Shown: piece after piece, positions 1-6,474 of the stretch | Numbering within the stretch: position 1 is the first letter of the stretch | Layout of the letters: each line of letters opens with the position of its first letter | NCBI GenBank assembly: GCA_016783285.1 | Contig: JADHWW010000157.1 | Span: 1-12,904 of the forward strand | Direction: 5' to 3' | Source of the DNA: Anaerolineae bacterium | Lineage (GTDB): Bacteria; Chloroflexota; Anaerolineae; B4-G1 | DNA: 12,904 nt | Made by a program: the position numbers and the translations under genes | The notes under the pieces: generated by a model | The model's input: the letters and a program-made list of their open reading frames with translations, nothing else | Told to the model about the DNA's origin: nothing | Databases searched by the model: none

Positions 1-10
1 GGCCGTAGGC

Positions 11-56
11 ACGGATTCCATTCCGCGCAGTAACTCGCGCTGCGGAAAGCGCGGCT
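11..56. repeat. Imperfect hairpin in left-edge noncoding stretch
   Basis: The first 173 bases hold no gene that I can support. Bases 21-26 (TTCCGC) pair with 42-47 (GCGGAA), with GCGC motifs inside the loop, giving an imperfect hairpin. It looks like a dispersed intergenic repeat, but only one copy is in the window, so this is a guess. Confidence 0.25.
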
Positions 57-120
57 ACATTGTTCAGAATCAAGCCGCAAATAATTCATCTATCCATCAC
101 AGACCAGGCAACCACCCCTC

Positions 121-162
121 AAAATGAGAATTGCTGATGCAGAAGCAAGCATCATTGTTCTC
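121..162 (-). terminator. Possible rho-independent terminator after the rhodanese gene
   Basis: On the minus strand, GAGAA (162-158) and GATGC (153-149) pair with GCATC (140-136) and TTCTC (130-126). The two 5-bp helices are split by a small internal loop, and the stem is followed by ATTTT (125-121). It lies 11 bases past the rhodanese stop. The stem is weak. Confidence 0.35.
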
Positions 163-173
163 CTTGTCTTGTT

Positions 174-599
174 TCATTGTCTCAACAACTGGTAACCGGC
201 CACCTCCCAGGCCCTCATTCCCCCGTCTACCTCCATCACGTTGGTGTAACCCAACGACGCCAGCGTTTCGGCTGCCGAAGTACTCATCGAGCCACTGCGG
301 CAATAAAGGACGATGGTCGCGTCTTTATCCGGGAGTTCATCCAGGTGGTTCGTGATCTCGTCGAAGGGGATGAACAGGTCCGTCTGAGGGATTTCCCCTT
401 CGTAGGGAACGTGGACGTTGACCAGGGTGAAGTCCTTGTTCTCAAGCTCAAGCATCCTGGTCAGTTGCTCCACGGTGATGTCAACGTAACCACCGGCGTT
501 CCGTGAGGAGACCGATGCCGGGGCCTGGGAGCAGGCCGTCCCGAGCAGCATCAACGCAGTAAGTATCGCTACCGGCAACCAAATTCGCCGTGTAATCAT
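174..599 (-). CDS. Rhodanese-domain lipoprotein (sulfurtransferase-like)
   Basis: A 141-residue single-domain rhodanese exported as a probable lipoprotein. The N-terminus (MITRR, then about 15 hydrophobic residues) ends at LGTAC, with C23 the likely lipidated Cys. The rhodanese fold follows, with active-site Cys100 in the loop CRSGSM, the typical place for a persulfide. The frame could open 13 codons earlier, but ATG at 599 is preferred: AGGAGG lies 8 bases upstream and the signal peptide starts there. Single-domain rhodaneses transfer sulfane sulfur in many pathways; the substrate cannot be read from the sequence. It has its own likely promoter (629-657), and JAMM ends about 210 bases upstream behind a terminator, so it is probably a separate unit. 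Confidence 0.9.
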   Translation of the reverse strand: MITRRIWLPVAILTALMLLGTACSQAPASVSSRNAGGYVDITVEQLTRMLELENKDFTLVNVHVPYEGEIPQTDLFIPFDEITNHLDELPDKDATIVLYCRSGSMSTSAAETLASLGYTNVMEVDGGMRAWEVAGYQLLRQ

Positions 600-628
600 C
601 GTTTCAACCTCCTGGTTATTATGCTTCC

Positions 629-657
629 ATCGTATCACAGCAGTTGCGCGGTGACCA
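629..657 (-). promoter_or_regulatory. Likely sigma70-type promoter of the rhodanese gene
   Basis: Read on the minus strand: TGGTCA (657-652), a 17-base spacer, then TACGAT (634-629). Both boxes match the consensus at 4 to 5 of 6 positions. The -10 box lies 29 bases upstream of the chosen ATG at 599. Confidence 0.4.
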
Positions 658-680
658 GAGGGGTTTGGCCTGTTTTCACA

Positions 681-696
681 CCCGCTAAATGGCGGG
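681..696. repeat. Small GC hairpin
   Basis: CCCGC (681-685) pairs with GCGGG (692-696) around a 6-base loop, and flanking A/T extend the stem by one pair. It sits between the terminator of the JAMM gene and the promoter of the rhodanese gene. It may be part of a dispersed repeat; no second copy is present in this window. Confidence 0.35.
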
Positions 697-701
697 TACA
701 G

Positions 702-754
702 AAAAAAGGTTCCCTGCCGACGAGCGGTTGGAGGGGAACCCTTCTCGGGAGAAG
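702..754 (-). terminator. Rho-independent terminator after the JAMM gene
   Basis: On the minus strand, GGTTCCC (740-734) pairs with GGGAACC (714-708), and six Ts follow directly (707-702). A second perfect hairpin, CTTCTC-GG-GAGAAG (754-741), lies just before it. It is placed 54 bases past the JAMM stop and oriented to end that minus-strand transcript. The loop is long (19 bases) but contains a nested CCG/CGG pairing. Confidence 0.6.
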
Positions 755-808
755 ATCTCCAGTCCGTTTTCCGAGGTCAATTCCTCCTGATGCAGGATCA
801 CCTGCACA

Positions 809-1249
809 TCAGGGTTGTTGGATACCCCTCTCTTCCACCCTCACCTCCACCTCTTCAATCTTGCCCTCCCTGATGCGGAAGGCCCGCAGAGTCGGGCGCT
901 CCCGGTCGGTCAGAGAGAGGATGAGGGAGAGAGCTTCGGGATAAAAGGCCATCTCCAGGTCGGCGGCCGAGGGGTAGGCCAGGAAGTCGGGATGGGAGTG
1001 GTAGATGGCCACGATTTCCCATCCTCGCTCTTCAATCTCCATCATGGCCCGCAACTGCGCCTCCGGGTCGGCGAGGTAGCGGACCGGACTGTGCTCAGCG
1101 TTGGGGAGAGAATAGACTTTCTCCACCCACCCCTCCTGCCCCCCCAGCAGCCCGCAGGCTTCGTGAGGGTATTCGGCCCGGGCGTGGGCCACGATCTCCA
1201 CCACCTGCTCCGAGATCAGGATCAGCCGCTCCGGCGGAGAACCTATCAT
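809..1249 (-). CDS. JAMM/MPN+ metallopeptidase (Mec-like)
   Basis: A 146-residue stand-alone JAMM protease. The full zinc signature is visible: Glu30 in PHEACGLL, then His84-x-His86 and Asp97 in HSHPDFLAYPSAAD. Prokaryotic proteins of this size remove the amino acid or adduct from the C-terminal Gly-Gly of a ubiquitin-like sulfur carrier; Mec of the mycobacterial CysO pathway frees cysteine this way. The window also holds a MoeB-type E1 (7289-8314) and a broken cysteine synthase, which supports that role, but I see no carrier gene (MoaD/ThiS/CysO). The ATG overlaps the stop of a small upstream ORF (ATGA), so translation may be coupled. A terminator follows at 702-754. Confidence 0.9.
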   Translation of the reverse strand: MIGSPPERLILISEQVVEIVAHARAEYPHEACGLLGGQEGWVEKVYSLPNAEHSPVRYLADPEAQLRAMMEIEERGWEIVAIYHSHPDFLAYPSAADLEMAFYPEALSLILSLTDRERPTLRAFRIREGKIEEVEVRVEERGIQQP

Positions 1250-1428
1250 CCATCCCCCCTCTTCTGGATGGTGGTGGCCCAGTCGGTGGCGTTGACGCGG
1301 GCCATCTCCAGGGCCTCATGCCCCTCGCTGCTGACGCTGCGGGGCACGTTCCCTACGGACGGAAGGTGGTCCACGATGACCCCCTCAAGGCTTCTCCTGT
1401 GGACATCCAGGACTTGCCTCTGTTTCAC
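1246..1428 (-). CDS. Small ORF of unknown function coupled to the JAMM gene
   Basis: I do not recognise this 60-residue frame. It starts at GTG 1428 with GGAG five bases upstream and ends in a TGA that overlaps the JAMM ATG, an arrangement usual for real operon genes. Codon choice is GC-rich and the peptide reads like protein (GVIVDHLPSVGNVPRSV, then an Ala/Glu/Met-rich helix). In-frame codons upstream reach a stop at 1459-1461 without an ATG, so it may instead be the tail of a gene truncated at its 5' end. No Gly-Gly terminus is present, so it is not an obvious sulfur carrier. Confidence 0.4.
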   Translation of the reverse strand: MKQRQVLDVHRRSLEGVIVDHLPSVGNVPRSVSSEGHEALEMARVNATDWATTIQKRGDG

Positions 1429-1545
1429 GGGCTCTCCATTTCGGTGTAAGTTCCAAGCTCACTATGCTCACTATTGACAGCGGTGGCTATGTCTGCGGAC
1501 GGACAGCATCGCCCAGCTTCGTCGCATTTTTTGTCTCACTAGCGG

Positions 1546-1908
1546 TCATCGCCACGTAGTCATCGTCTCATAGATGCCCAGGTCAAACGGTGGCGCCCAC
1601 TGGACCAGCCAGCCGATGATGGTCACAACCCGCATCGCCCGCCGCCCCCTGCGCAAGATGCCGGCCGCGCGGCCGACGCCGAAGGCCATGAGCAGGAAGG
1701 ATATCCTCAAGCCCATCGAGCAGCCGAACAACAGCAACGCGCCACGTTCTACCGTCGCTTCGTTCAGCGCCAACGTCAGGATCGCCCCCAGCGTCGCCCT
1801 TACGCAGGGAGACCAGCCGGCCCCGAAAAAGAAGCCCATCAACGCCGACGAGAGGTAGCCCAGTGCTGGCCGGGGGCGATAGTGGCGACGGGTGTCGTAT
1901 GAGCATAT
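1546..1908 (-). pseudogene. ccdA: ccdA remnant (cytochrome c biogenesis membrane protein)
   Basis: The open frame encodes the second half of a CcdA/DsbD-type membrane protein. It starts within the loop before the GW(S/T)PC segment, carries GAGWSPC and LGAILTL, and continues through two hydrophobic helices to an FLLMAFGVGRA segment and a basic RRGRRAMRVV stretch. CcdA moves reducing power across the membrane to periplasmic thiols and has six helices. Here the first three helices and their redox Cys are absent, there is no convincing start codon (only a TTG at 1842), and the usual last helix is shortened before QWAPPFDLG. The frame begins 24 bases after the PP-loop gene stop, so the front half was deleted. 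It is probably non-functional. Confidence 0.7.
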
Positions 1909-1932
1909 CTACCTCACATTTCGGCGTAGACC

Positions 1933-2937
1933 CTAGATTCGTAACCTGGTCAGTTCATCCCCACCTGGTGGCGAAGCCAGGATCGCCTCACTCAAGGCAG
2001 CGCAGTTTGTTCCATAGTGCACCTGTACCTCATCTCCCTCCGCATCGCTATAGCGAGCCGTGATAGCAGCGGCAAGATGGATCTCTGCCTCCTCGTCTGC
2101 GCCTGCTTCACCCCGCAGAAGCGTGACCGGGCTGCCACAGCCTTTGACCTCAAAGAAGAAATCACCCCGCCGGGCCAGGTGCTGGAGGCGATGATTCTCA
2201 TCCTCGTTCCGTCCCACCACCACCTTGACCCCAGGCAAGAGCCGGAAGTGGCGGCCCACTTTCAGCAGGTTGACGTCGTTGAGATCAAAGCCTGGGCGGA
2301 AACGCATCAGGTCTCGCATCCGCCGCGCGAAGCCGGGGTCGGTGAGCAGACAACCACCCGCCGGGCAGGGGTAGTCGGCGATGCCATATTCTTCGGCCAG
2401 GGCCATCTGCGGTTTGCGGGAGCGCCCCTGGATCGCCAGGAGCTTCTCGCGGTCCACGAACCCCTCCTTCTCAGAGATGGTGGGCTCAAGCAGCCGAGCC
2501 GACAGAGGGCGCAGTACGCGGCCATCCAGGCCCGATTCGCGGTCAATGATGCGCATAGCCCGGCGGTGTTGGGACATGGGCCGCTGCCCCAGCACCTCGC
2601 CGGTGAAAACGAAAGCGGCGCCGATTTCCTCCATCCGCTCCTTGGCCCGGGAGAACATCAGGATGCGGCAGTCAAGGCAGGGGTTCATCCCGCTGCCGTA
2701 GCCGTGCCTGGGCTCCCTGATCACCTGGAAGAACTCCTCCGTGATGGCAATGGTTTTCCAGGGTATGTCAAGCTCCTCGGCGACGTGCCTGGCCTCGCAC
2801 CTCCCCTTGCGGTTACAGGTGCAGAAGGGGGTGACAAAGTTCAATGCCTCCACCTCAATCCCCTGATCCAGGATCAGTCTCACCGCCAGTGTGGAATCCA
2901 GTCCACCGGAAAGCAGCGCGATTGCCTTCGGATTCAT
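1933..2937 (-). CDS. PP-loop tRNA-thiolation-like protein (MnmA/ThiI-related)
   Basis: 334 residues. The ATP-binding PP-loop SGGLDST is at residues 10-16. Cys pairs that could carry sulfur or a metal/Fe-S site follow: C39/C41/C47, C87-x2-C90 (NPCLDCR) and C191/C196 (CPAGGC). The C-terminal third (VVVGRNEDEN, GSPVTLLRG) resembles the NFACT-R-type domain attached to such proteins in anaerobes. Members are usually annotated as tRNA 2-thiouridine (MnmA-like) or 4-thiouridine-type enzymes; the true substrate is not known to me. The ATG at 2937 overlaps the stop of the HEAT gene (ATGA). It sits five genes downstream of nifS, the obvious persulfide donor. Confidence 0.85.
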   Translation of the reverse strand: MNPKAIALLSGGLDSTLAVRLILDQGIEVEALNFVTPFCTCNRKGRCEARHVAEELDIPWKTIAITEEFFQVIREPRHGYGSGMNPCLDCRILMFSRAKERMEEIGAAFVFTGEVLGQRPMSQHRRAMRIIDRESGLDGRVLRPLSARLLEPTISEKEGFVDREKLLAIQGRSRKPQMALAEEYGIADYPCPAGGCLLTDPGFARRMRDLMRFRPGFDLNDVNLLKVGRHFRLLPGVKVVVGRNEDENHRLQHLARRGDFFFEVKGCGSPVTLLRGEAGADEEAEIHLAAAITARYSDAEGDEVQVHYGTNCAALSEAILASPPGGDELTRLRI

Positions 2938-3230
2938 GCCTCGCCCCTCAGCACCCGCAGGGCCTCCCAGGCCCGCGAACGAACTTCGTCGCTCTCGTCC
3001 ATCTCGCTGGCTGCCTCAAGAGCTGGGATCGCGGCTGCGTCTCCCAGTTCGGCCAGCGCCCAGGCGGCCGTCCAGCGCACGTCCTCGTTCTCGTCCGACT
3101 GCAGGAGCCGGATCAGGGTCGACACCACGCTGGCATCGCCCAGCCGGCCCAGTTGCCAGGCCGCGTGGGAACGCACACCCGCCAGACTCGATTCCAGTTT
3201 CCGCAGCCAGTCAGCCATCGTCTCCGCCAT
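2934..3230 (-). CDS. HEAT-repeat protein
   Basis: 98 residues made almost wholly of HEAT-like helical pairs: AAWQLGRLGDASVVSTLIRLL, then DVRWTAAWALAELGDAAAIPAL, then VRSRAWEALRVL. Such short repeat proteins are protein-protein scaffolds; they are related to phycocyanin lyase-type HEAT proteins but the partner is unknown. ATG 3230 follows AGGAGG by 5 bases. A second in-frame ATG four codons in is less well placed. The gene lies 23 bases after hgcB and overlaps the PP-loop gene by 4 bases, so it is a true operon member and might bind HgcB or the thiolase, which is inference only. Confidence 0.85.
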   Translation of the reverse strand: MAETMADWLRKLESSLAGVRSHAAWQLGRLGDASVVSTLIRLLQSDENEDVRWTAAWALAELGDAAAIPALEAASEMDESDEVRSRAWEALRVLRGEA

Positions 3231-3253
3231 CGCCCCCTCCTAACCGTCACTGA

Positions 3254-3556
3254 TTACTTGTCTGCGGAACAACACGACGATCCGGTTTCAGGCCCGCAGG
3301 AAACCTCTTTCTTGCCAAGCAGGGCAGCGCGGATCATGGCGGCAGCACACCCCACGCCGCTATCCACCCTGATCGCGCCTGTCGGGCAGTTGAGCTGGCA
3401 GGCCCCACATTCCATGCACGCTTCCGGGCGGACGAGTTGGGCCACGCGGCTGTTCATCGCAAACACAGCATGTGGGCAGACGACGCTGCACATCTCGCAG
3501 CCAATGCACAGATCTGGATCGTATTGAAGTGTGTTGATCACAGGTGTACCGACCAT
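3254..3556 (-). CDS. hgcB: HgcB, ferredoxin partner in mercury methylation
   Basis: A 100-residue ferredoxin with two 4Fe-4S motifs: C17/C20/C23/C27 (CIGCEMCSVVCP) and C47/C50/C53/C57 (CMECGACQLNCP). The ECGACxLNCP form, the following GVGC (C70) and the C-terminal Cys pair (C95-C96) are the pattern known for HgcB. HgcB is thought to reduce the HgcA corrinoid to Co(I) and to bind or pass Hg(II) through its terminal cysteines. The frame opens with TTG at 3577, but AGGAGG lies just before two adjacent ATGs; ATG 3556 has a 6-base spacing and is preferred over 3559. It lies 17 bases after hgcA, as expected for the pair. It has a third Cys (C87) in the tail. Confidence 0.95.
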   Translation of the reverse strand: MVGTPVINTLQYDPDLCIGCEMCSVVCPHAVFAMNSRVAQLVRPEACMECGACQLNCPTGAIRVDSGVGCAAAMIRAALLGKKEVSCGPETGSSCCSADK

Positions 3557-3573
3557 CATGTTCCTCCTGACGA

Positions 3574-4548
3574 TCAAATCAGAGCAAGGACGATTGTCAA
3601 CACAATGCCTATCCCAAACATCCAGGCCATAGCGGGGACGTAGGTGAATATCTCGCGCCGGACCTCACTCTGGGATGTGAACGTTGTCGAGCCGGTAAAG
3701 TTCAACGCCAGGTAGGCGGTCACCGGTGGCAAGGGCAAAAGGTACGTCAGCGCCCCACCGACCCGCAGCCACCACGCGGCGTCCGGGCTACGCAAGAACA
3801 ACCCCAGGGCGAAGAGGAGCGCCACCATCCCACCCAGGACAAACCCCTTGCTGCTGAAGTCGCGGGTCGGGAGCCGGGGCAGCAGGATGGGAAACAGGAC
3901 CACGCCGGCCAGGATGGACGCGACGACGGCCGCAGACGCCCAGAGACCGCCGACAAAGAACACAACTACCGTCGCGATCAGCATCGGCAACAGGGCATGA
4001 ACCAGCTCCACCGGAATCAGGATCAGGCGGTCACGCAGAGTAAAGCGTACCCGCCGCATTTCCGGTGTGGCCCGGTGGGTCTGGAGATACTCTGGCAGAT
4101 CTGTCGCCCGCACCGGGCCGTATTCGACCCTGAACCCTGACCGCTTCTTGACCTCGTGGGCGGCAAGTCCGGCTGCGCCCAGTTGGGGCAGGATCAGCAC
4201 GCGGTGGCTGACGACATCGTGGAGCGCGGTCGCTTCGATCCGGTGCGCCAACTCGCCGGTACCAAAGGCACCCTTGCCGGCCGCACACCAGACGTTGATG
4301 CCCTGGGTATCCAGGACCAGGATGTAGCCGTCAATCCCGGCCAGTGCCGATCGCAGCGCGTCAAAGCTGAGCGTGTAATTGGCGGTGACAAAGACGGGCG
4401 AATCTGTCGTGGGGTTGCCCAGGGCGTACAGCCCCGGCTCGACCCGATGGCCGCTGCGGTTGACGCCCCAGCGCGCCAGGAAACGATCCCAGCGATTCGC
4501 CCAGGTGACGGTGCTGGTCGTAGATTGGATGTGTTGATCATTGGGCAT
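3574..4548 (-). CDS. hgcA: HgcA, corrinoid methyltransferase for mercury methylation
   Basis: 324 residues, a usual length for HgcA. The corrinoid-binding domain holds the family signature NVWCAAGKG at residues 85-93; Cys88 is the residue known to ligate the cobalt on its lower face. The C-terminal half is a membrane domain with about five hydrophobic helices (roughly 172-198, 200-223, 236-253, 262-283, 302-323) and the conserved NFTGSTTFTSQS loop before the last helix. HgcA passes a methyl group from methyl-corrinoid to Hg(II), giving methylmercury; the methyl is thought to come from the Wood-Ljungdahl branch. The start codon overlaps the nifU end by 11 bases and hgcB follows, so all three are probably translated from one message. 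Confidence 0.96.
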   Translation of the reverse strand: MPNDQHIQSTTSTVTWANRWDRFLARWGVNRSGHRVEPGLYALGNPTTDSPVFVTANYTLSFDALRSALAGIDGYILVLDTQGINVWCAAGKGAFGTGELAHRIEATALHDVVSHRVLILPQLGAAGLAAHEVKKRSGFRVEYGPVRATDLPEYLQTHRATPEMRRVRFTLRDRLILIPVELVHALLPMLIATVVVFFVGGLWASAAVVASILAGVVLFPILLPRLPTRDFSSKGFVLGGMVALLFALGLFLRSPDAAWWLRVGGALTYLLPLPPVTAYLALNFTGSTTFTSQSEVRREIFTYVPAMAWMFGIGIVLTIVLALI

Positions 4549-4930
4549 TGTTCATTTTCCCCTGGTAGTCTTCAATTGCTGCCTTGATCGCCTCCTCAGC
4601 CAGCAACGAACAGTGCATCTTAATGGGCGGCAGGCCGTCCAACGCCTCGACCACGTCCTGGTTGGTGATCTGCAGTGCCTCTTCGAGCGTCTTCCCTTTG
4701 ACCAGTTCGGTCACCATAGACGTCGTGGCGATGGCCGCACCGCAGCCGAAGGTCTTGAACTTCACGTCCTCGATCCGGTCATCGCGGACCTTGATTGTGA
4801 TCATCATCATATCGCCGCAGACCGGGTTGCCCACCACGCCCGCGCCGTCGGCGTCCTCAATCTTCCCCACGTTGCGCGGGTTCTGGTAGTGCTCCAGCAC
4901 CTTTTCACTGTACCAGCCGAACTCTGTCAT
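4538..4930 (-). CDS. iscU: IscU/NifU-type Fe-S cluster scaffold
   Basis: 130 residues, a typical U-type scaffold. The three conserved ligand cysteines are present: C38 in GNPVCGD, C63 in FGCGAAIA and C107 in HCSLLAEEA, with Asp40 beside the first. It receives sulfur from the desulfurase encoded upstream, assembles Fe-S clusters and hands them to apoproteins. It is the N-terminal NifU domain alone; the [2Fe-2S] and Nfu domains of full NifU are absent. AGGGG lies 8 bases before ATG 4930. The last residues (MNNAQ) are encoded over the hgcA start, so the scaffold gene and hgcA are physically coupled. An obvious client is the two-cluster ferredoxin HgcB, which is inference. Confidence 0.95.
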   Translation of the reverse strand: MTEFGWYSEKVLEHYQNPRNVGKIEDADGAGVVGNPVCGDMMMITIKVRDDRIEDVKFKTFGCGAAIATTSMVTELVKGKTLEEALQITNQDVVEALDGLPPIKMHCSLLAEEAIKAAIEDYQGKMNNAQ

Positions 4931-4931
4931 T

Positions 4932-5032
4932 ATTCAGTCCCCTCTTCCTCTATTCCTTTGCTTCTTTGCTTTCCTGCTCCTCTGCTCCCCTGCCCCCCAG
5001 TCACCTTGTCACCTTGTCACCTTGTCATCCTG
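4932..5032. repeat. Pyrimidine-rich tract with TCACCTTG tandem repeat
   Basis: Between nifU and nifS the plus strand is almost pure C/T for about 65 bases (4935-5000). It then has three exact copies of TCACCTTG (5001-5024) and a fourth degenerate copy (5025-5032). On the transcribed strand this is a purine-rich leader in front of nifU. The repeat runs into the nifS 3' end and encodes its last residues (MTR and the stop), so repeat number may alter the NifS tail. Confidence 0.75.
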
Positions 5033-6222
5033 TGCCGGGGTCCCGCTTCCTCCGGGAAGGGCGATTGCTCCGAGAACATGGACATCGCGCGCAGCCGCTC
5101 GACAATCGGGGGCAACGTCTCCAGCACAGTTTCCACGTCCGCCTCGGTGTTCTCCCGCCCCAGGCTGAAGCGGATTGAACCCTGTGCCACCGCAGGATGC
5201 ACCCCCATCGCCAGCAGCACGTGCGAAGGCGAAAGCGTTGCCGAGGTACACGCCGAGCCGCTGGAGACTGCCACCCCGACCAGGTCCAGCCCCATGATGA
5301 TCCCCTCGCCCTCGACGTACTCGAAACACAGGTTCAGCGTGCCCGGCAAGCGCTCGGTGGGGTGACCGTTCAGGTAGACGTGGTCAATGCGCGCCGCAAG
5401 CCCATCGTAGAGCCGTTCCCGCAGCGCCGTCAGTCGCTCCGCTTCTGCTTCCATCTCCTCCAGTCGCAGTTCGATTGCCTTGCTCAGCCCCACGATGCCG
5501 GCCACGTTCTCCGTCGCCGCCCGGCGGCCCTCTTCCTGGTGCCCACCGTGCAGCAGCGGGTCAATCCTCACGCCCTTGCGCACGTACAGCGCCCCGACCC
5601 CCTTCGGCCCGTAGAACTTGTGCGCGGAAAGCGAGAGCAGGTCCACGCCGAGTTGGCCCACGTCAACCGGCAACTTGCCCACCGCCTGGACCGCGTCGGT
5701 GTGGAAATAGACCCCCCTCTCCCGGCAGACCTGCGCGATCTCGGCGATAGGCTGGATCGTGCCCACCTCGTTGTTGGCGAACATTACGCTCACCAGCACC
5801 GTCTGGTCGGTGATCGCCCGCGCCACATCGTCGGGGTTCACCACGCCGTACTTGTCCACCAGCAAGTAGGTGACCTGGAAACCCTGCTTCTCCAGGTATT
5901 GGCAGGTCTGCAACACCGCCTTGTGTTCAATGCGCGAGGTAACGATGTGGTCGCCCCTGTTCCGATTGGCAAAGGCCACCCCCTTGATGGCCTGGTTGTC
6001 GGATTCCGTCCCACATCCGGTGAAGATGATCTCGCGCGGTCGCGTCCCCAACGCCGTCGCCACCTTCTCCCGTGCCGACTCGACCGCCCTGCGCGCCCGG
6101 ATGCCAAAGGAGTGCGGGCTTGAGGCGTTGCCGAACTCCTCGCGCAGGTACGGTAGCATCGCCTCCAACACCTCTTCCCGCAGCGGCGTCGTCGCGTTGT
6201 GATCCATATAGACGCGTTTCAT
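5017..6222 (-). CDS. nifS: Cysteine desulfurase (NifS/IscS family)
   Basis: 401 residues from ATG 6222, the normal length of group I desulfurases. Visible landmarks: YMDHNATTP near the N-terminus, His100 in IEHKAV, Asp176 in HTDAVQ, the PLP lysine K202 in SAHKFYGPKG, and the persulfide Cys325 in SSGSACTSA. It takes sulfur from cysteine and passes persulfide to the scaffold encoded next and perhaps to the PP-loop enzyme. The frame stays open upstream through a truncated MIP18 domain, but a G-rich ribosome site 7-8 bases before ATG 6222 and the family alignment favour this start. The C-terminal 20 or so residues are atypical and end inside the tandem 8-mers. Confidence 0.95.
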   Translation of the reverse strand: MKRVYMDHNATTPLREEVLEAMLPYLREEFGNASSPHSFGIRARRAVESAREKVATALGTRPREIIFTGCGTESDNQAIKGVAFANRNRGDHIVTSRIEHKAVLQTCQYLEKQGFQVTYLLVDKYGVVNPDDVARAITDQTVLVSVMFANNEVGTIQPIAEIAQVCRERGVYFHTDAVQAVGKLPVDVGQLGVDLLSLSAHKFYGPKGVGALYVRKGVRIDPLLHGGHQEEGRRAATENVAGIVGLSKAIELRLEEMEAEAERLTALRERLYDGLAARIDHVYLNGHPTERLPGTLNLCFEYVEGEGIIMGLDLVGVAVSSGSACTSATLSPSHVLLAMGVHPAVAQGSIRFSLGRENTEADVETVLETLPPIVERLRAMSMFSEQSPFPEEAGPRHRMTR

Positions 6223-6474
6223 ATTCCGTCCCCCCCAAACCAAGCGTGGTGCAGCGTCGTTCCAACTCCAGACTTCATCCACAAGCACCACTTCGACCGG
6301 CTCGTCGCCCGTCACACTTCTAACCTTGCGCCGGACCTGTTCGACCAGGTGTCCCGCCAGCGGGCATCCGGGATAGGTCAATACCATACGCACTTCCACG
6401 CCCCGTCCATTGAGGGCGATCTCCCGGATCAGCCCCAGGTCCACGACGTTGGTGCCGACTACGGTTTCCGAGCC
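6223..6474 (-). pseudogene. Truncated MIP18/DUF59 domain, in frame with nifS
   Basis: The residues just before NifS read as a MIP18-family (DUF59; SufT/PaaD-like) domain: GTNVVDLGLIREI, then VRMVLTYPGCPLAGHLVEQVRRKV with the conserved PGCPL motif, then EVVLVDEVWSW. These proteins help deliver Fe-S clusters. The N-terminal 25-30 residues of the family, including most of the DPE motif, are missing: an in-frame TAG lies at 6475-6477 and the only start is a GTG at 6444. The 3' end of the methyltransferase gene overlaps the break. No stop separates this segment from nifS, so a fused 475-residue product is possible. I think it a remnant; a functional mini-domain is less likely. Confidence 0.7.

Noticed and set aside
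2017..3243. 408-codon plus-strand open frame
   Set aside because: It is antisense to the PP-loop and HEAT genes, which have clear motifs and ribosome sites. High GC opens the opposite frame; no family features in the product.
5197..6123. 308-codon plus-strand open frame
   Set aside because: It lies fully opposite nifS and is rich in His, Arg and Gln, as expected of a shadow frame.
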